Positions 43,523-53,325 of a stretch of DNA of 64,000 bases are shown here, piece by piece; positions within the stretch are counted from its first letter, which is position 1; the number at the start of each line of letters is the position of its first letter. A model generated the notes under the pieces. That model did no database searches, was not told the origin of the DNA, and saw only the letters and a program-made list of their open reading frames with translations. Origin of the DNA: Halonotius pteroides (GTDB lineage Archaea; Halobacteriota; Halobacteria; Halobacteriales; Haloferacaceae). Both the position numbers and the translations under genes were made by a program. The stretch is from NCBI RefSeq assembly GCF_003605635.1, contig NZ_QMDW01000008.1, forward strand, positions 62,001-126,000, given 5' to 3'.

Positions 43523-46216
43523 TCACGTTTCATCAAGCTGTGAGCGAAGCTCATCCAGTGTATTGAGCGCTTCCAGCGGCGTCATCGTCGCAATGTCGAG
43601 ATCCTGGAGTTCAGTGGCGACCGCTGCGACGGCCTCCGCGTCGAGTGTCTGTTCGTCAAGCGCGTCGCAGACAGCGTCGTCAGCCGTCGCGCTCGCGGGC
43701 GGGTCGGTCGCGGTATCATCGTCGGAGGCGGTCGGGGCGGCAGCGCTGCCGGTAGCGTCGTCAACAACAGTACCGTCGCTGGCGTCACCGGTTGTCGTTG
43801 CGACGACGTCGCGGGCGCGATCGACAACGGGTGTCGGCACACCGGCCATCCGGGCGACTTCGATCCCGTAGGACGCCGACGACGCGCCGGGGGCAACACG
43901 GTGGAGGAATGTCACGTCGTCGCCATCACGGGTCGCCGCAAAGTGGAGGTTGTGGACGCCCTCGCGCTCGTCGGCGAGGTTGGTCAGGCCGTGGTAGTGG
44001 GTCGCAAACAGCGTCGTCGCGTCGAGTTCGTCGTGGATGAACTCGGTCGTCGCTTGGGCGATAGCCAGCCCGTCGGCCGTGCTCGTCCCCCGGCCGACCT
44101 CGTCAAGTAGAACCAGCGACCTATCGGTCGCGTCGTGGAGGATTTCGGTCAGCTCACTCATCTCCCGCATGAACGTCGACTGGCCGCCGGCGATGTCGTC
44201 GCTCGCGCCGACCCGGGTGAAAATTCGATCGAGGATCGGGAGGGTGGCGGCCTCCGCCGGCACGAAACTCCCGGTCTGGGCGAGCAGGCAGATCAGCGCG
44301 ACCTGCCGCATGTAGGTCGATTTCCCGCTCATGTTGGGGCCGGTGATGATCGCCACGTCGCCGCCGGTGAGGTCGGTATCGTTCGGAACAAACTCCGCTT
44401 GCGTGGTTTCGACAACCGGATGGCGACCGCCGTGGATCGCGATGCGGCCATCGTCGCTGGCGGCCTGAACGTTCGGACGGACGTAGTCGTTCTCGGCGGC
44501 GGCAGTCGCGAGAGAACACAACGCGTCGAGTTCGGCGATCACCGTCGCCAACGCCTGAATCCGGTCGGTTTCGGCGGCAACGGTCTCACGAACCTCACAG
44601 AACAGGTCGTATTCGAGGCTGTCGGCGCGCTCGGCGGCTCCGAAGATCTCGTCTTCGCGCTCTTTCAGTTCGGGTGTGTAGAACCGCTCGGCGTTTTTCA
44701 GCGTTTGACGGCGGGTGTAGTCGTCGGGTACCTGATCGAGGTTTGGGTTCGTCACCTCGATGTAGTAGCCGTGAACCTGATTGTGGCCGACCGACAGCGA
44801 GTCGATTCCCGTTCGCCGGCGTTCGGCGGCTTCGAGGTCGGCGACCCACTCACGGCCCTGCTGTTCGGTCGTTCTGAGATCAGTGAGCTCGTCGTCGAAG
44901 GACTGTTTGATGACACCGCCCTCGGTGAGCTCCATCGGTGGCTCCGGGCTGATCGCCTCGTCGATCAGCGTCGCCACGTCACGAAGTTCGTCGAGGCGGT
45001 CATGGTAATCACTGAGCGCGGGGATGTCGGCGATACGTTCCTTCAGGTCAGGGACGATCGACAGCGTCGCCTGCAGGGCGCGGAGGTCACGGGCGTTGGC
45101 GCGTTCCCGCGAAACGCGGCCGGCGAGGCGTTCGAGGTCGTAGGCTTCTGCTAATAGATCCGAGAGGTCGCTGCGGACGACGCTGTCGCCGACAAGTGCC
45201 TCGACGGCGTCGAGTCGATCCTCGATGGCGGCACGGTCAACCAACGGTCGGCGGAGCCAGCGGTCGAGACACCGCCGACCGAGCGCACTTGCGGTTTCGT
45301 CGAGTACGTCGAAGACCGTCTCGCCGGAGCCCGGGCCTCGATTGTCGAACAGTTCGAGGCCCCGGAGCGCGGCGGCGTCGAGCCGCAGTTGGTCGCGCTG
45401 GTCGTGTCGCCGGATCCGCGAGACGTATTCGAGCGGGCCGTCGTCGCCCTGCGTATACTCGGCGTAGGCCAACACCGCGCCGCAGGCCCGCTGTTCGGCG
45501 TCGTTGTCAAGGCGGCGGTCGGGGTCGGCGACGTACTCGGTTAAGCGATCGCGGGCGATGGTGGGGTCGAACAACTCGGCGTCGACCGCGCTTTCCATCC
45601 ACTCGCCGTCAGGGGCGACCGTCGGCGCGTCGTCGGCGACAAGCAGTTCGTTGGGCTGGATACGGTCGAGTTCTTCGCGCACGTCGCCGCGGGTCAGCAC
45701 CGTCGTGACGAAACACGCGCCGGTTGAGGCATCGACGGCGGCGATACCATACCCGTCCCGAACTCTGTCAGCTGTAGTTCGTTCGACGACACTGGCGACG
45801 TAGGTCGTCGATCCCGCCGCCAGCAACGCGTCTTCGACGACCGTGCCGGGTGTGATAACCCGCGTGACAGCGCGGTCAACGAGCCCGCTTGCCGCCTCAG
45901 CGTCTTCGACTTGGTCAGCCAGCGCAACGCGGTAGTCGGCCTCGACGAGGGCTTCGAGATAGGAGGCCGCGTTGTCGATCGGGATCCCCGCCATCGGATA
46001 CTCGCCGGTGGAATCCTCGCGTTGGGTCAGCGTTACCTCACAAACGCGGGCGACTTCCGCGGCGGCCTCACAGAAGGCTTCATAGAAGTCGCCGACCTGA
46101 AACAAAACGAGTGCATCGGAGTGTTGCTCGCAGCACTCGACGTACTGGCCCAACATGGGCGTCACCTCGTCTTTGCGGTCAGCCATCGTCGGTGGCAGCC
46201 CCGTCACCGCGGTCAT
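43523..46216 (-). CDS. mutS: DNA mismatch repair protein MutS
   Basis: 897 residues (an alternative ATG at 46186). The mismatch-binding GDFYEAF lies near residue 43, with the clamp and lever domains in the middle and the ABC-type ATPase at the C-terminus: Walker A TGPNMSGKST, Walker B LLDEVGRGTST and ATHYHGL. A Thr/Asp-rich linker near residues 800-860 (DDTATDPPASATADD) precedes the C-terminal helix-turn-helix. First gene of a mutS-mutL operon. Confidence 0.96.
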   Translation of the reverse strand: MTAVTGLPPTMADRKDEVTPMLGQYVECCEQHSDALVLFQVGDFYEAFCEAAAEVARVCEVTLTQREDSTGEYPMAGIPIDNAASYLEALVEADYRVALADQVEDAEAASGLVDRAVTRVITPGTVVEDALLAAGSTTYVASVVERTTADRVRDGYGIAAVDASTGACFVTTVLTRGDVREELDRIQPNELLVADDAPTVAPDGEWMESAVDAELFDPTIARDRLTEYVADPDRRLDNDAEQRACGAVLAYAEYTQGDDGPLEYVSRIRRHDQRDQLRLDAAALRGLELFDNRGPGSGETVFDVLDETASALGRRCLDRWLRRPLVDRAAIEDRLDAVEALVGDSVVRSDLSDLLAEAYDLERLAGRVSRERANARDLRALQATLSIVPDLKERIADIPALSDYHDRLDELRDVATLIDEAISPEPPMELTEGGVIKQSFDDELTDLRTTEQQGREWVADLEAAERRRTGIDSLSVGHNQVHGYYIEVTNPNLDQVPDDYTRRQTLKNAERFYTPELKEREDEIFGAAERADSLEYDLFCEVRETVAAETDRIQALATVIAELDALCSLATAAAENDYVRPNVQAASDDGRIAIHGGRHPVVETTQAEFVPNDTDLTGGDVAIITGPNMSGKSTYMRQVALICLLAQTGSFVPAEAATLPILDRIFTRVGASDDIAGGQSTFMREMSELTEILHDATDRSLVLLDEVGRGTSTADGLAIAQATTEFIHDELDATTLFATHYHGLTNLADEREGVHNLHFAATRDGDDVTFLHRVAPGASSASYGIEVARMAGVPTPVVDRARDVVATTTGDASDGTVVDDATGSAAAPTASDDDTATDPPASATADDAVCDALDEQTLDAEAVAAVATELQDLDIATMTPLEALNTLDELRSQLDET

Positions 46217-46354
46217 AGCCGGGAGGCCGTCCGCGAGCGGTATAATCGCTCGGATGTCAGCCGTGGAGCGGCAAAGAGAACCCCCGAGGAGGTCGCGATC
46301 AAACGCCTGTGACCGAGAGTGGCCGGCACAGCGGGGTTGGAAATCCCGACACTG

Positions 46355-46680
<326 letters not shown>

Positions 46681-46750
46681 CCGCAACCTAACCCCGCCCC
46701 CGTTCTGACGCCAACTTCCCACGTACCGCCACTCGTCGTCGGGAACCGTT

Positions 46751-48571
46751 ATGCGGCTCCGAGGCGTTGTATCAGCTATGTTGACGTGGCGGGCCTCAGC
46801 TGTTGTCTGCCTCATACTTGCGAGTCTGCTCACAGCACCGGCTGTGGTCGCTCCAACGAGTCCAACAGCAACACCAGCTTCATCAACAGCCACATCAAGC
46901 GCGTCGGTGCCGCTTGAATCGGTGCCGGCCACCAACACGCCGTCACCAACACCGCTGTCGACACACAACGAGTTGGAGTTGACGACAGCGTTGGATCGAA
47001 CGCCGGATCGAGTCGGCGAGATCACCGCCACTGTCACCGCCGAGATCCCCTCGCAGTTTACCGAACTGACGCTTGAATTGCCAGCAGGGGCGCAGGTGGT
47101 TGCGACCAGCGGCTTCACCCGCACCGCCGACGGCGACGTGGCGTGGGACAGCAACAGCAACCCGGCAACGGTCACCTATCGGATCGATGCAACCGTCCGC
47201 AGTGGGGCCGACCAGCCTGGGGCGGAGGGGAGCTACCGGTTTGCCGACACCGCCAACTGGTCGCTCGTCCAGATCCCATCGGTCGGCGACATCAGCGGCC
47301 GGATCGTCGGCGACGACCCCGAGATCGTCCGGAAAACAACCGTTGCGGGCCCCGGCGTCGCCGGCGACCGGATCGCGTTCCTCGGCCCCTCCGAGCAGCG
47401 GACACAGACAGCCCACGGCCAGCGGTTCACGCTCGTCGTTCCCGAAGCCGCCGACCTCAAAGCTGAGCCACGCGAGATCTTCGAGTCGGTGACGGCCGCC
47501 TCCGACCGACTTCGGGTCGGAGCCCGCGACGACGAGGTGCTGATGATCGCCGCCCCAACCGGCGACATCGAGTGGGCCGTTCGGGGGATTCAGACCGGCG
47601 ACAGCGACTTTTGGGTGCGGGCTGACGAGCCACTCGACACGCCGGCAAACAACTGGGTTCACGAGTACGTCCACACCCGGCAGGACTACAGCGCGGCAGC
47701 AGATGCCCGGTGGATCACCGAGGCGACAGCGACCTACTACGCCGCGTTGCTGACGCTGGAGGCCGACCGGGTTGAGTTCGATCGCTTCCAGCGGTTTCTC
47801 GCCCAAGGAGAAGACGAACCCCAAGCATCAGCAGTGATGACCGACCCTGACACCTGGGAAAACTTCGCCAACTACCGCAAGGGTTCCCTCGTCGCCGGCG
47901 ATCTTGACCGCCGGATCAGGGTGGCGACCGACGGCGAGGCCAGCCTCGATACCGTCATCCGGGCGATCAACAGCCACGAGGGCGAGTTGACGGCCCGAGA
48001 CGTTTCGGGGTATATCGACCGCATCGCCGGCGAGGGGGTCGCCAGCGAAACTGACGCGGCGACGACCGCAACAACCGTCGGCGATATGTGGGGCAGCGAC
48101 GCCCACGTCGCCGCCTTCGGGGGCGAGCCTGCTCGCTTTGCCTTCCGGTTTGCTGACGACACACCGCTCAGCGTTAACGGAACGAGTCGCCCGCTCCCAG
48201 CGGCTGGCGAAAATCTCACTGTCGCTGTCAACGAGACGGTTTCGGTGGGAGTCACCGTCGAAAACGTCGGCGGGACGACCGGCGACTATCAACTTCCCTT
48301 CAATGTCGGCGACTACGAGACGACACAGACGGGCCGGCTGTCACCGGGGGAGACGACAACACATCGTTTTGACCAGCGGTTTACTGAGTCCGGCAGCTAC
48401 CGGATCGCTGTCGGCGGCGAAGAGATTCGTGTGACAGCAACGGAGAACGCAACGACAACGCGGCCGCCGATCAACGTGCCTACCCAGATCGAAGTGCCTG
48501 GCTTCGGGGTTGCTGTCGCCGTGAGCGCGCTCTTGCTTGTCACTCGAATCTGGTTACAGCGAAGCGGCTAA
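46751..48571 (+). CDS. Surface-anchored HExxH metalloprotease-like protein with PGF-CTERM-like tail
   Basis: 606 residues from 46751, or 597 from the ATG at 46778. Signal peptide (AVVCLILASLLTAPAVVA), then a Thr/Ser/Pro-rich linker typical of S-layer-associated proteins. A gluzincin-like site has HEYVH at residues 304-308 with a downstream TEATATYY Glu. The C-terminus has VPGFGVAVAVSALLLVTRIW followed by Arg, the layout of a PGF-CTERM signal handled by archaeosortase A with lipid attachment. It probably acts outside the cell; the substrate is unknown. It ends overlapping the convergent rhodanese gene by 4 nt. Confidence 0.8.
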   Translation: MRLRGVVSAMLTWRASAVVCLILASLLTAPAVVAPTSPTATPASSTATSSASVPLESVPATNTPSPTPLSTHNELELTTALDRTPDRVGEITATVTAEIPSQFTELTLELPAGAQVVATSGFTRTADGDVAWDSNSNPATVTYRIDATVRSGADQPGAEGSYRFADTANWSLVQIPSVGDISGRIVGDDPEIVRKTTVAGPGVAGDRIAFLGPSEQRTQTAHGQRFTLVVPEAADLKAEPREIFESVTAASDRLRVGARDDEVLMIAAPTGDIEWAVRGIQTGDSDFWVRADEPLDTPANNWVHEYVHTRQDYSAAADARWITEATATYYAALLTLEADRVEFDRFQRFLAQGEDEPQASAVMTDPDTWENFANYRKGSLVAGDLDRRIRVATDGEASLDTVIRAINSHEGELTARDVSGYIDRIAGEGVASETDAATTATTVGDMWGSDAHVAAFGGEPARFAFRFADDTPLSVNGTSRPLPAAGENLTVAVNETVSVGVTVENVGGTTGDYQLPFNVGDYETTQTGRLSPGETTTHRFDQRFTESGSYRIAVGGEEIRVTATENATTTRPPINVPTQIEVPGFGVAVAVSALLLVTRIWLQRSG

Positions 48572-48921
48572 AATGGTGCCTCAGGGCCCTCATCGGCGGA
48601 CTGTGTCGTTGTCGCCAGCGGCCCATCCCACGCGGTGAGACCGCCTTCCATACTCTCGACTTGGCAGTCGGTGGTGCCCTCATAGGAGCCGATCAGCCGG
48701 GCAGCCTGCACGCTGGCCTGCCCGTGTGGACAGACCGTAATGATCCGGTCGGCGTCAGTAAGTTCCGCGACCCGATCCGGTAGCTCCTCGAAGGGGATAT
48801 TCACGCTTTCCGGGATATGTTCACGTTCAAACGCAGTTGGGTTGCGAATATCGACGATACGGGGTGGTGTGTCACGCTCGTTGAGTGCAGCCACCGTCGA
48901 CGGGGCGATTTCGCCGTCCAT
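48568..48921 (-). CDS. Rhodanese-like sulfurtransferase
   Basis: 117 residues from the ATG at 48921. RIVDIRNPTAFEREHIPESVNIPFEEL and the active-site Cys in VCPHGQASVQAA match the single-domain rhodanese fold. It moves sulfane sulfur to thiol acceptors. Upstream codons of the same frame lack the fold and are probably untranslated. Confidence 0.9.
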   Translation of the reverse strand: MDGEIAPSTVAALNERDTPPRIVDIRNPTAFEREHIPESVNIPFEELPDRVAELTDADRIITVCPHGQASVQAARLIGSYEGTTDCQVESMEGGLTAWDGPLATTTQSADEGPEAPF

Positions 48922-48998
48922 ACGCGTGGGTGCCGAGCCGAGGTAAAAAGCGTCTCGCCGATCGGTGGGGACAACGTAGGGGCGACCGACAGTAAGAC

Positions 48999-49352
48999 TC
49001 AGGGCAGTGGCAACTCTCGGGTGTCCTTGTAATAAAAGATGATCCCAAAGAGGATGGTCATGAGGAAATACACCACCGCGAAGATCACGCCCATCAGCAC
49101 CCCCATCAACGGGCCGGTGTTCCACACCAACAGCGCGTACAGCGTCAGCGGAAAGATCAGTGTCGTCGAGATGAGCACCAGCGCGATCGACGGCGAGATG
49201 GTCGCATCACGGATGGCTATCAGCACGCGTCTGGTGCGACCCGTGGCGAGAAACCGGATGACGCGCTCCTGCACCATACCGGTGGTGACGACCTGAGACG
49301 CTAAATACTCACTGGCTGGGCGACGGCCTGACAGGGATCCGTCTGTCGCCAC
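48999..49352 (-). CDS. Small membrane protein, unknown function
   Basis: 117 residues (92 if it starts at the ATG at 49277, MVQERVIRFLAT). Two strong membrane helices (PSIALVLISTTLIFPLTLYALL; MGVLMGVIFAVVYFLMTILFG) and a C-terminal YYKDTRELPLP. The N-terminal helix may be amphipathic. No family is recognised. Confidence 0.7.
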   Translation of the reverse strand: MATDGSLSGRRPASEYLASQVVTTGMVQERVIRFLATGRTRRVLIAIRDATISPSIALVLISTTLIFPLTLYALLVWNTGPLMGVLMGVIFAVVYFLMTILFGIIFYYKDTRELPLP

Positions 49353-49369
49353 CGGCCGACCTACTAACT

Positions 49370-49558
49370 ATGACGAATCCGTTTGTCGTTGTCGGGGCCG
49401 ACCGGGTGGCCGTCCGGATCAACACGCTGGCGACAGCGTTGGCGTCGGGGCTCACCGTCGCCGAGGGTGAGCGGTTAGATCTCGCCTCCGCGCCGCCATT
49501 TAGCCCAGTCTGGGATTCGGTGGTTGTCGCCGCGAAGGTGCTTAGAGGCGCGCTGTAG
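49370..49558 (+). CDS. Small hypothetical protein
   Basis: 62 residues. Open from ATG 49370 in GC-rich sequence (MTNPFVVVGADRVAVRINTL). No motif is recognised; its reality depends on a conserved homologue. Confidence 0.4.
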   Translation: MTNPFVVVGADRVAVRINTLATALASGLTVAEGERLDLASAPPFSPVWDSVVVAAKVLRGAL

Positions 49559-49591
49559 CTACCTGCCGGTGATACAGAATGAGCACTACAC

Positions 49592-49599
49592 TTATATAA
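49592..49599 (+). promoter_or_regulatory. TATA box of the UspA gene
   Basis: TTATATAA lies about 25 nt before an in-frame GTG (49624) and 34 before the ATG (49633). A short leader is likely. Confidence 0.55.
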
Positions 49600-49632
49600 T
49601 GATCTTTTGTATTACAAAAAGAGGTGGTTCAC

Positions 49633-50145
49633 ATGTACGACAACATCCTCTATCCAACGGACGGTAGCGAGGCCGCAGAGTCAGTGATGGATCACGTTCG
49701 GACGCTTTCGGAGACCTATGATGCGACGATTCACATCCTGTATGTCGTCACGCCCGACAGCGGCGATGCCTCACTCACACTAGATAAAGACGAGCAAGGC
49801 AACTGGCGGACAGGTATGTTCAAACGACAAAGCGAGCCGGTCAGCACCAGCGGCATGGCGAAAGGCAGCGTCGATGTCAACGAGGTGCTCCGCGCGGAGG
49901 GTGAAGGCTACACCCAAGCGATCGCCGACGAGTTAGAAGATGACGGCTGTGAGACCGTCTGTGTCACCCGAGAGGGGAAACCAGACGGGGAGATTATCAC
50001 CTATGCCGACGAGAACGATATTAACATGATCGCAATGGGCACCCATGGCCGCAGCGGTGTCGAACACGCGTTCCTCGGCAGCGTCACCGAGAAGGTCGTC
50101 CGAAAGTCAGCAACACCGGTGCTGACGATCCGTCAGGACAACTAA
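49633..50145 (+). CDS. UspA-family universal stress protein
   Basis: 170 residues from the ATG at 49633. MYDNILYPTDGSEAAES is the classic start, and MGTHGRSGVEHAFLGSVTEKV is the intact ATP-binding G-2x-G-9x-GS/T loop, so this is the ATP-binding type. An insertion of about 30 residues (DEQGNWRTGMFKRQSEPVST) sits between beta strands. Convergent with the Nudix gene, 4 nt overlap. Confidence 0.93.
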   Translation: MYDNILYPTDGSEAAESVMDHVRTLSETYDATIHILYVVTPDSGDASLTLDKDEQGNWRTGMFKRQSEPVSTSGMAKGSVDVNEVLRAEGEGYTQAIADELEDDGCETVCVTREGKPDGEIITYADENDINMIAMGTHGRSGVEHAFLGSVTEKVVRKSATPVLTIRQDN

Positions 50146-50741
50146 GCTGACAGCACTCCATGTTCTTCTGCCAGGAGGATGCCTTCAAGAGTGGCGTCGT
50201 TCGTCGGTTGGGCCCGCGCAACCGACAGTGCCTCCTCAGCCGGTACCGATTTCGGCACCAGAAACTCGTTTGAGTCGAGTGTTCGCTCGGCCGGTGTCAA
50301 CTCGGTGGCAAGGACGACCCCCCGGCGGTGCCGCAACAGGCCGGTCGAACACCAGCAATCCTGGAGCAGTTCGGTCTCGCCGGGGGTGAAGCCAACCTCC
50401 TCTTTGAGTTCGCGGGCTGCCGCCTCACTAAATGACTCGTCGGGCTCGACAATGCCAGCCGGGAGTTCATACTGAGTTTCTCGAACTGTCGGGCGGTACT
50501 GCTCGACGAACAGCAGCTCGCCGTCGGTGACCGCCACGATCACCGTCGCCGGCGGGAGTTCCGCCCAATAGTAGCGCTTCGTCGAGCCATCCGGCTGCTT
50601 GACCAGGTCGTAGCCGCCCGTGAACCAGCCGGTGTCGTACTCGGCGACCGAGTTGATGACCGGCCACTCGGGGTCGGCAAGCGTCGATAGCTCGTGGGTG
50701 TCGGTCGATCTGTCGCCAGCCTCGTCGTCAGGCTCGCTCAT
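50142..50741 (-). CDS. Nudix hydrolase, ADP-ribose pyrophosphatase type
   Basis: 199 residues. The Nudix box is GIVEPDESFSEAAARELKEEVGF in part, with the RELKEEVGF core; the N-terminal half (YYWAELPPATVIVAVTDGELLFVEQYRP) matches the ADPR pyrophosphatase group. It hydrolyses ADP-ribose or a related nucleoside diphosphate. Its start overlaps the stop of the upstream gene (ATGA at 50738-50741). Confidence 0.9.
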   Translation of the reverse strand: MSEPDDEAGDRSTDTHELSTLADPEWPVINSVAEYDTGWFTGGYDLVKQPDGSTKRYYWAELPPATVIVAVTDGELLFVEQYRPTVRETQYELPAGIVEPDESFSEAAARELKEEVGFTPGETELLQDCWCSTGLLRHRRGVVLATELTPAERTLDSNEFLVPKSVPAEEALSVARAQPTNDATLEGILLAEEHGVLSA

Positions 50742-51148
50742 TGTTGCTCACCGCCGGTTCCGTCGCTGGCGACGGTAACGCTGTAGCGATCACCCTCGTA
50801 GGTGACGAGGACGCGGTTGCCGTCGTCGCGGACGGCGTCGCCGTCAAGTCGCTGGAGGGCGTCGAACTCGTCGAACGGCGAGTGGGTGAACCACGTTTTA
50901 GCGCCACCGAGGGCGCGCTGATAGCCGGCCGAGCGGTCGTCATCGGTGGTTAAGGCGGTTGTGAGATACGGAAACCGCCGCTCGCTGATCGCGGTCGCGT
51001 TGACCGCGGCTCCACCTTCGTCGGTCGGGGTGGCTTCGAGATAGTAGGCCTCGCCGCTGCCGAGATAGCTCGGGACGGCCCCGACGGCCAGCAGCGCGAC
51101 AACAACAAAGCCCGTCAGCAACAGCGCGTTCCGCATGATCCGGCGCAT
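50738..51148 (-). CDS. Small membrane-anchored extracytoplasmic protein
   Basis: 136 residues from the ATG at 51148 (an ATG at 51136 is also possible). One N-terminal membrane helix (ALLLTGFVVVALLAVGAV) anchors an exported domain of about 100 residues (YYLEATPTDEGGAAVNATAI; YEGDRYSVTVASDGT). No family is recognised. It is coupled to the Nudix gene. Confidence 0.75.
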   Translation of the reverse strand: MRRIMRNALLLTGFVVVALLAVGAVPSYLGSGEAYYLEATPTDEGGAAVNATAISERRFPYLTTALTTDDDRSAGYQRALGGAKTWFTHSPFDEFDALQRLDGDAVRDDGNRVLVTYEGDRYSVTVASDGTGGEQQ

Positions 51149-51252
51149 ACCGGTCGTAGGCGACCCCTCGGGATACCGATTTCGGGACGCCAGCGACCGC
51201 TCGAAGCGCGCGGTGGCGACCGGTTTTTTGTTGTTGGGAGCCAACGAACGGT

Positions 51253-52209
51253 ATGGAATTTCGCTTCGAGTTGGCACTGGCGGCCCATCTCGAAGTCACA
51301 ACCGACTGGCTGATCGCCCGTCAGCTCGGCGGCGCGGTCGCCACCCCCGGCGGGCGGATCATGGATCTGTGTTGTGTCCGGCCGACCGACGCCCTTGCCG
51401 ACCGGGCAGCGATCACCAGCGAGACGATTCCGCCGCTGGCGATCGAAAGCGACGTTGGCTCCGGGGAGGCTGTCGACTGGCGACCCGCCTTCGACTGCAG
51501 CATCGACCATGCTCGAAGCGTCGTCGACCGCGCTGTCGACTGCGGGTTTTTCGCGGCTGAACCCCACAACGGCCGGCGATATGTCCGCCAGACAACCCGC
51601 TATCCCGACTGGGTCGACTCGCTGGTCGGCATCGAGAACAAACCCGATCTCGACCAGCCGGGCGATCTTGACCGCCAGCTTCGGGTCGATATCGCCTTGG
51701 GGCTTTTCGATGCGGTGATCCTCGCCACCGAAAGCTACGTCACGCGGGCGCATCTCAACCGCCTCCCTGAACCGGTTGGTGTCTGGCGATTTGATCCCGA
51801 CAACGGTGAGCGCACGGTCGTCCGCGAGCCGACGCCGCTGTCAACGAACGAACCCGGGATCGAACCAACCGCCGCCGAGCCGCTCCGCACCGATATCGCC
51901 GTTGTTGACGCCGAGGCAAAGGCGCGCAAGCGACGACGGATCGCTGAACGCGCCTACGGAAAGGGGTGGCGTACATACGACCTCCCAGCGTGTGACCACG
52001 CCGATCCAACCGACGATGGACGCCCATACTGTGGATTTTACGACCGCGTTGTCGATCCCGCAACCGACTGCGGCGAGTCGTGTCCGGGCTACAAGCCGGC
52101 CGATCCGCCCGAGATTGATCAGGAAGCGATCCGCGAGCAGCGAAGCCCATGGGTCGCCGACCCAGAGGGTATCAGTCGTTCACAGAGTGGGCTAAATCGG
52201 TTCCTGTGA
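51253..52209 (+). CDS. DUF5787-family haloarchaeal protein
   Basis: 318 residues. MEFRFELALAAHLEVTTDWLIARQLGG, YPDWVDSLVGIENKPDL and RAYGKGWRTYDLPACDHA are family blocks. The IENKPDL and LGLFDAVILAT segments recall a PD-(D/E)xK-like core, which is only a suggestion. The C-terminal CDHADP...YCGFYD...CGESCPGY has five Cys that could bind a metal. Function is undetermined. Confidence 0.8.
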   Translation: MEFRFELALAAHLEVTTDWLIARQLGGAVATPGGRIMDLCCVRPTDALADRAAITSETIPPLAIESDVGSGEAVDWRPAFDCSIDHARSVVDRAVDCGFFAAEPHNGRRYVRQTTRYPDWVDSLVGIENKPDLDQPGDLDRQLRVDIALGLFDAVILATESYVTRAHLNRLPEPVGVWRFDPDNGERTVVREPTPLSTNEPGIEPTAAEPLRTDIAVVDAEAKARKRRRIAERAYGKGWRTYDLPACDHADPTDDGRPYCGFYDRVVDPATDCGESCPGYKPADPPEIDQEAIREQRSPWVADPEGISRSQSGLNRFL

Positions 52210-52239
52210 GCGTCATTGCCGGCAATGTCGACGGCGCGA

Positions 52240-52410
52240 CTAGTCGGCAAAGTAGCTGGTGAAGAATCCGGAGAGAAACGCCGAGATCGCCACCGAGAGT
52301 GTCACGTCGCTGAGCGTGTAGCTGTCATCGTCGCCAGCCAGTGCGACGGTGATTGCGACACTAATTACGAGTGAGATGATCCCATTCAGGAAGTCCTTGT
52401 TGAGTCCCAT
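52240..52410 (-). CDS. Small two-helix membrane protein
   Basis: 56 residues: MGLNKDFLNGIISLVISVAI followed by TVALAGDDDSYTLSDV and a second helix (LSVAISAFLSGFFTSYF). The acidic GDDDSY loop between two helices is a typical haloarchaeal small-membrane-protein form. The reading frame is clean and coding-like. Unknown function. Confidence 0.6.
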   Translation of the reverse strand: MGLNKDFLNGIISLVISVAITVALAGDDDSYTLSDVTLSVAISAFLSGFFTSYFAD

Positions 52411-52532
52411 ATAGTACTGATCAACCGAGAGGAGTATAGGTTTTGTGCGACCGACTAGCTCAGACTGGTAGTTCCGGGTCGTGTGGGTACCGATTCCAGA
52501 ACAGCTTCCAGCATGGCCGTCCTTGGATACCT

Positions 52533-53276
52533 ATGCCCACCACAGCAGTTGCCGGACAGACCGCTATCGTTACCGGCGCAAGCAGCGGGATCGGCGCGGC
52601 AACCTGCCGCGGCCTCGCCGCCGCGGGAGCCACCGTCGTTCTCGCGGCGCGCAGCGAGGATCGGCTGCGTGAGCTAGCCAGCGAGATCGACGCTGACCAC
52701 GGGGTTGACACGCTGGTTGTACCGACCGACATCCGCGATGAGGCTGCTGTCGACACCCTCATCGAACGGACGGTCGCCGAATTCGACGGGATCGACATCC
52801 TCGTCAACAACGCCGGGCTCGCCCGCGGGAGCGACGTCGAAACGATGTCGACGGCGGCTTACGAGACGATGCAAGAGACCAACGTCGACGGGATGTTTTA
52901 CGCGACGCGGGCGGCGATCCCACACGTCCGCGAGCGAGACGGCCATCTCATCTTTGTCGGCAGCTTCGCCGGGCAGTACCCGCGGTCGTACAACGCGGTG
53001 TATGCGGCCTCAAAATGGTGGACGCGGGGGTTTGCCAAGAGCGTCGCCGCCCAGGTCGGCGATGACGGTGTCGGTGTGACCGTCGTCAACCCCGGCGCGG
53101 TTCGTACCGAGTTCGAATCTGCGGACGGACAAGCCTTCGAGGAGGTCTTTGCGGAAGGCGAGGCCAGCGAACCCGAGGAGGTCGCCGAGGCGATCGTCTT
53201 TGCCGCGAGCCGAGACGGCTCAAGCGTCAGCGAGATCGACATCAACAACCGAAGCAAGTTCGCCGACGACTTCTGA
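52533..53276 (+). CDS. Short-chain dehydrogenase/reductase
   Basis: 247 residues from the ATG at 52533. Cofactor motif TGASSGIG, NNAG, catalytic Ser in FVGSFAG and the YAASK Tyr/Lys pair are present. The Arg after the Rossmann beta-2 strand (ARSEDRL) suggests NADP(H). Substrate unknown. Confidence 0.94.
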   Translation: MPTTAVAGQTAIVTGASSGIGAATCRGLAAAGATVVLAARSEDRLRELASEIDADHGVDTLVVPTDIRDEAAVDTLIERTVAEFDGIDILVNNAGLARGSDVETMSTAAYETMQETNVDGMFYATRAAIPHVRERDGHLIFVGSFAGQYPRSYNAVYAASKWWTRGFAKSVAAQVGDDGVGVTVVNPGAVRTEFESADGQAFEEVFAEGEASEPEEVAEAIVFAASRDGSSVSEIDINNRSKFADDF

Positions 53277-53325
53277 GCCGACAACGGCCAATGATTAATG
53301 TTGGTGTCGGTAGTTGGACAACCCA

